Shown: positions 61,159 to 64,000 of the stretch, in pieces
How the letters are laid out: each line of letters begins with the position of its first letter
Position numbering within the stretch: position 1 is the stretch's first letter
NCBI GenBank assembly: GCA_937902995.1
Contig: CALEKY010000107.1
Coordinates: 1 to 64,000 of the forward strand
Direction: 5' to 3'
Source: an uncultured Sinobacteraceae bacterium
Lineage (GTDB): Bacteria > Pseudomonadota > Gammaproteobacteria > Steroidobacterales > Steroidobacteraceae
DNA: 64,000 nt
Position numbers and translations under genes: made by a program
Notes under the pieces: model-generated
What the model was told of the DNA's origin: nothing
What the model saw: only the letters and a program-made list of their open reading frames with translations
The model's database searches: none

Positions 61159-61345
61159 GACTGAAGGCTGAAGACTGAAGACTGAAGGTAGTGCGCGTTG
61201 CGCGCTACTTCTAGCCAGGCCCAGCGCCCATGCGCAGACTGGCTGCAGGCTGCAGGTGGTGTTGCGCGCTTCCTTCCGGCCAGCGCCCTTATTCGCGCGC
61301 TCTACCTTCAGCCTTCAGCCTTCAGCCTCCAGTCTTCAGCCTCCA
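61158..61345. repeat. Paired inverted composite heptamer elements (CTGAAGR)
   Basis: The left part begins at the TAA stop of the hydrolase gene: GACTGAA, GGCTGAA, GACTGAA, GACTGAA. It is followed by GAAGGTAG-TGCGCG-TTG-CGCGC-TACTTC and CCCAGCGCCCA. The centre has GGCTGCAGGCTGCAGG. The right part is the inverted copy: GCGCGCTCTACCTTCAGCC, then CTTCAGC repeats and CTCCAGT, CTTCAGC (to 61345). This is the most complete example of the family in the window. Confidence 0.93.
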
Positions 61346-61408
61346 AGCCATGGCAAACTCGGACCCGGCCGCACGGAGCCGCGGGTCGCACCCGCGCGGG
61401 GGATTGGA

Positions 61409-64000
61409 ATGGCGAAGCGTTCAACTCAAGCCGTCAGCGAAGCCATCCGGCGCTGGTTGGGCAATGACCAGCCCCGGCATCTGCCTGCCGAGCAGCTTTT
61501 CGAGCGCTTCATGCGGCATCTGCCCGGCATGGCTTGGCTCAAAGATGCGTCGGGAAAGTTCGTCTATGTGAACGACGCGATGGGACGGGCGCTGGGGGTG
61601 CCGGCCCACTCCCTGCTCGGGAAAACGATTGCGGAAGTGCTCGATCCTGCTGCAGCGCAGCAGTGCAGCGAAAGCGATGCCGCGGCCGCAGTGAGCGAGG
61701 CTGGCGTACAGGTCATCGAGAAATTCCGGTGCCATGACGGCACGACCCACGCCGCGCTGGTCAGCAAGTTTCGAGTCGACGGTCCCGAGGACATACCCAC
61801 CCTGCTGGGCGGCATCGCGATCGACATTACCGACCGCATGCAGGCGGAAGAACGCTGGCGACGCAGCGAGGAGCAGCTTCGCCTCGCAACCCGCACCGGC
61901 AAGGTCGGCGCATGGGACTGGGACATCCTCGCCAATCGCTTCACGTGGACGGGCTCGCTCTACGCGATTCACGGCATTACACCGGAGCAGTTCGACGGCA
62001 CGATGGAAGGCTACGTCGAGCTCATCCATCCGGACGATCGCGACATGGTCTCGGCGGCCATCGAACGCAGTTTGGAGAGCGGACAGTCCTGCGACTTCGA
62101 ATTCCGTGCCATCCGGCCCGACGGCACCGTCATCTGGGTCTACACGAACGCCGAAGTCATCTATGAAGACGGGCGAGCGTCTCGCATGGTCGGTGCAACG
62201 CTCGACATCACGCCTCGCAAGCAAACCGAGCTTGCATTGCGCGAGAGCGAAGAGCGCTTCGCCAAGGCATTCAACGCGAGTCCCCTCGTGTTGACACTCT
62301 CCTCGATCTCGACCGGCACGCTGGTCGAGGTGAATGAGACGTTCTGTCGAGTGACGGGCTACAGCCGCGAAGAAGCGCTTGGGCGCACGACCGTGGAGCT
62401 GGGACTCTGGGCGAACATCCGCGATCGCGAGGCCATGTTCGAGCAACTATTCCGAGAAGGCAGGGTTCGCGACCGAGAATTCCGGTTCCGCAACCGCGAC
62501 GGCAAGGAAGTCATCGGCCTGTTCTCGGCGGAGATCATCGACATCCACGGCGAGCCGCACACGCTGACGGTCATTCAGGACATCACCGATCGCGCCGATG
62601 CGCAGCGAGCGTTGCGCGTCAGCGAGGAGCGGCTGCGGCTGGCGCTGCGCGGAGCGAATGCCGGCGTGTGGGTGTATCACGCCGACACGCGCGCCGCCTT
62701 TTGGAGCACCGAGTTCCGTAACCTCTTCGGCTTCGGACCCGAAGTTCCCTGCTCGCTCGACATCTTGATCAGCCGCGTCCATCCGGAGGATCGCGATCGC
62801 GTACGCAACGAATTCGTCACGCTCCTGCGCAGCGGCGAAGGCGAGTTTCGTCAGGAATTCCGCGTTGTACATCCGGAGCTGGGGCTACGTTGGATGTTGA
62901 CGCTCGGTCGCATCGAGCGCGACGAGGGTGCGGTCCACTGTCACGGCATCAGCCTCGATATCAGCCGCTTGAAACAGGTGGAAGACGAGCTGCGCCGCGA
63001 GGATCAACGCAAGAACGAGTTTCTCGCCACGCTCGCGCACGAGCTTCGTAACCCGTTGGCGCCGATCCGCAACGGTCTGGAGATCTTGAAGCGCACGCCG
63101 GCCAACAGTGCGATGGCCGAGCAGGCGCGCGAAATGATGGAACGTCAGCTTCGCCAGATGGTGCGCCTCATCGACGATCTGCTCGATTTGAGTCGCATCA
63201 CTCGCGGAAAGATCGAGCTCAAACGGGAGCGCGTGGACTTGACGAGCGTGGTGCAGAGCGCGCTCGAAGCGAGCCGGCCGTTGATCGAGCAAGCCGGACA
63301 CCACCTCACTCTCGAGCTCGCGACCGATGCCTTGTTCGTCAATGCAGACACCCTGCGTCTCGCCCAGGTGTTCGCCAATTTGCTGAACAATGCCGCGAAA
63401 TACACCGATAACGGTGGGCACATTCGGATGACGATGCGCCGCGTCGGCAACGAGGCGCATGTCAGCGTGCGCGACGACGGCATCGGCATTCCCTCGGAGA
63501 TGCTGCCGAGAGTGTTCGAAATGTTCACGCAAGTCGACCGCTCTCTGGAAAAGGCGCAAGGCGGGCTCGGCATCGGGCTCAGCATCGCCAAACAGCTCGT
63601 CGAGATGCACGGCGGATCGATCGAGGCGCACAGCGAAGGTCTCGGTAAAGGTTCCGAATTCACGGTGCGACTGCCTTTGTGTCCGGCGAGTACGCCGGCG
63701 GCGCCGGACGTTTCGCAACGCGCAGCCGCTCGAGTGATCGGCGTGCGCATTCTCGTCGCGGACGACAATCTCGACGCAGCGCGCTCGCTCGCGATGATGC
63801 TCGAGATCAACGGCAACGAGGTGCAAACCGCCAGCGACGGTCTCGAGGCGATCGAAATTGCGCAGACCTTCAAACCCCATGTCATCCTGCTCGATATCGG
63901 CATGCCGCGCCTGAATGGTTATGAGGTTTGCAAACAGCTTCGGCAGCGCGCAGAGCTCGCTGATTGCTTGATCATCGCGACGACCGGCTGGGGGCAAGAC
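61409..64000 (+). CDS. Multi-PAS hybrid sensor histidine kinase (cut at window end)
   Basis: An open frame of 864 codons that runs off the right edge. Four PAS-type sensor modules occupy roughly residues 30-150 (GMAWLKDASGKFVYVND), 155-275 (WDWDILANRFTWTGS), 285-400 and 405-525. The kinase core begins NEFLATLAHELRNPLAPIRNG (phospho-His about residue 545), followed by NLLNNAAKYTDNGG, VRDDGIGIPSEML and GLGIGLSIAKQLVEM. A receiver domain starts near 775 (ILVADDNLDAARSLAMML, VILLDIGMPRLNGYEV) and is cut. No membrane helix is seen, so it is a soluble sensor. GGGGGATTGGA precedes the ATG. Confidence 0.9.
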   Translation, partial: MAKRSTQAVSEAIRRWLGNDQPRHLPAEQLFERFMRHLPGMAWLKDASGKFVYVNDAMGRALGVPAHSLLGKTIAEVLDPAAAQQCSESDAAAAVSEAGVQVIEKFRCHDGTTHAALVSKFRVDGPEDIPTLLGGIAIDITDRMQAEERWRRSEEQLRLATRTGKVGAWDWDILANRFTWTGSLYAIHGITPEQFDGTMEGYVELIHPDDRDMVSAAIERSLESGQSCDFEFRAIRPDGTVIWVYTNAEVIYEDGRASRMVGATLDITPRKQTELALRESEERFAKAFNASPLVLTLSSISTGTLVEVNETFCRVTGYSREEALGRTTVELGLWANIRDREAMFEQLFREGRVRDREFRFRNRDGKEVIGLFSAEIIDIHGEPHTLTVIQDITDRADAQRALRVSEERLRLALRGANAGVWVYHADTRAAFWSTEFRNLFGFGPEVPCSLDILISRVHPEDRDRVRNEFVTLLRSGEGEFRQEFRVVHPELGLRWMLTLGRIERDEGAVHCHGISLDISRLKQVEDELRREDQRKNEFLATLAHELRNPLAPIRNGLEILKRTPANSAMAEQAREMMERQLRQMVRLIDDLLDLSRITRGKIELKRERVDLTSVVQSALEASRPLIEQAGHHLTLELATDALFVNADTLRLAQVFANLLNNAAKYTDNGGHIRMTMRRVGNEAHVSVRDDGIGIPSEMLPRVFEMFTQVDRSLEKAQGGLGIGLSIAKQLVEMHGGSIEAHSEGLGKGSEFTVRLPLCPASTPAAPDVSQRAAARVIGVRILVADDNLDAARSLAMMLEINGNEVQTASDGLEAIEIAQTFKPHVILLDIGMPRLNGYEVCKQLRQRAELADCLIIATTGWGQD

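Overview
The window is a 64 kb, GC-rich stretch of a bacterial chromosome with about 60 protein genes and no rRNA, tRNA, CRISPR array or phage. Gene content (slyX, AcpH, TonB-dependent receptor, CaiB/BaiF CoA-transferases, IorAB-type molybdoenzyme, caa3-type oxidase) suggests an aerobic gammaproteobacterium. A Steroidobacter/Nevskiales-like relative is my best guess, by inference only.

Layout. 0-7.6 kb: a DUF763 protein, a YWTD-type beta-propeller, a secreted protein of unknown function, a PQQ dehydrogenase, a response regulator with a GGDEF domain and a small secreted protein. 7.7-11.5 kb: an amino-acid permease, ACP phosphodiesterase and a histidine kinase. 11.6-17.5 kb: a cytochrome c oxidase operon with a subunit II carrying two c-type heme domains, two subunit III genes, subunit IV and a CuA-less subunit II-like membrane hairpin. 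17.7-24.2 kb: housekeeping and small membrane proteins, an exported MsrA and a two-subunit molybdenum hydroxylase. 24.3-46.1 kb: a catabolic island. 46.3-64 kb: mixed genes including 6-phosphogluconate dehydrogenase, a ThDP enzyme, two sensor kinases, a thioesterase, a DUF6152/DUF6644-type membrane cluster, a lactonase, slyX and a large hybrid kinase cut by the window end.

The catabolic island reads as one system. It has an IclR regulator, a TonB receptor, three exported ester or lactone hydrolases, a TctABC tricarboxylate-type transporter, an acyl-CoA ligase, two type III CoA-transferases, an acyl-CoA dehydrogenase, two crotonases, a MmgE/PrpD protein, and a thiolase-like protein without thiolase catalytic residues paired with a DUF35 protein (probable retro-aldolase). 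Six copies of a 17-bp dyad (RTTCY-N7-RGAAY) lie upstream of all seven inferred transcription units, including the regulator. I propose an IclR regulon for taking up, de-esterifying and degrading a branched carboxylic acid; the substrate is unknown.

The second theme is a family of intergenic arrays with a 7-bp period. The repeat unit differs between loci (CTGAAGR, CTGTAGR, CTATCMA, CCCCGAG, TTCCCTA and others), but at several loci two inverted arms match each other. Many arrays begin at, or contain, a stop codon. They look like co-varying 3'-end stem-loop elements and resemble no standard feature type.
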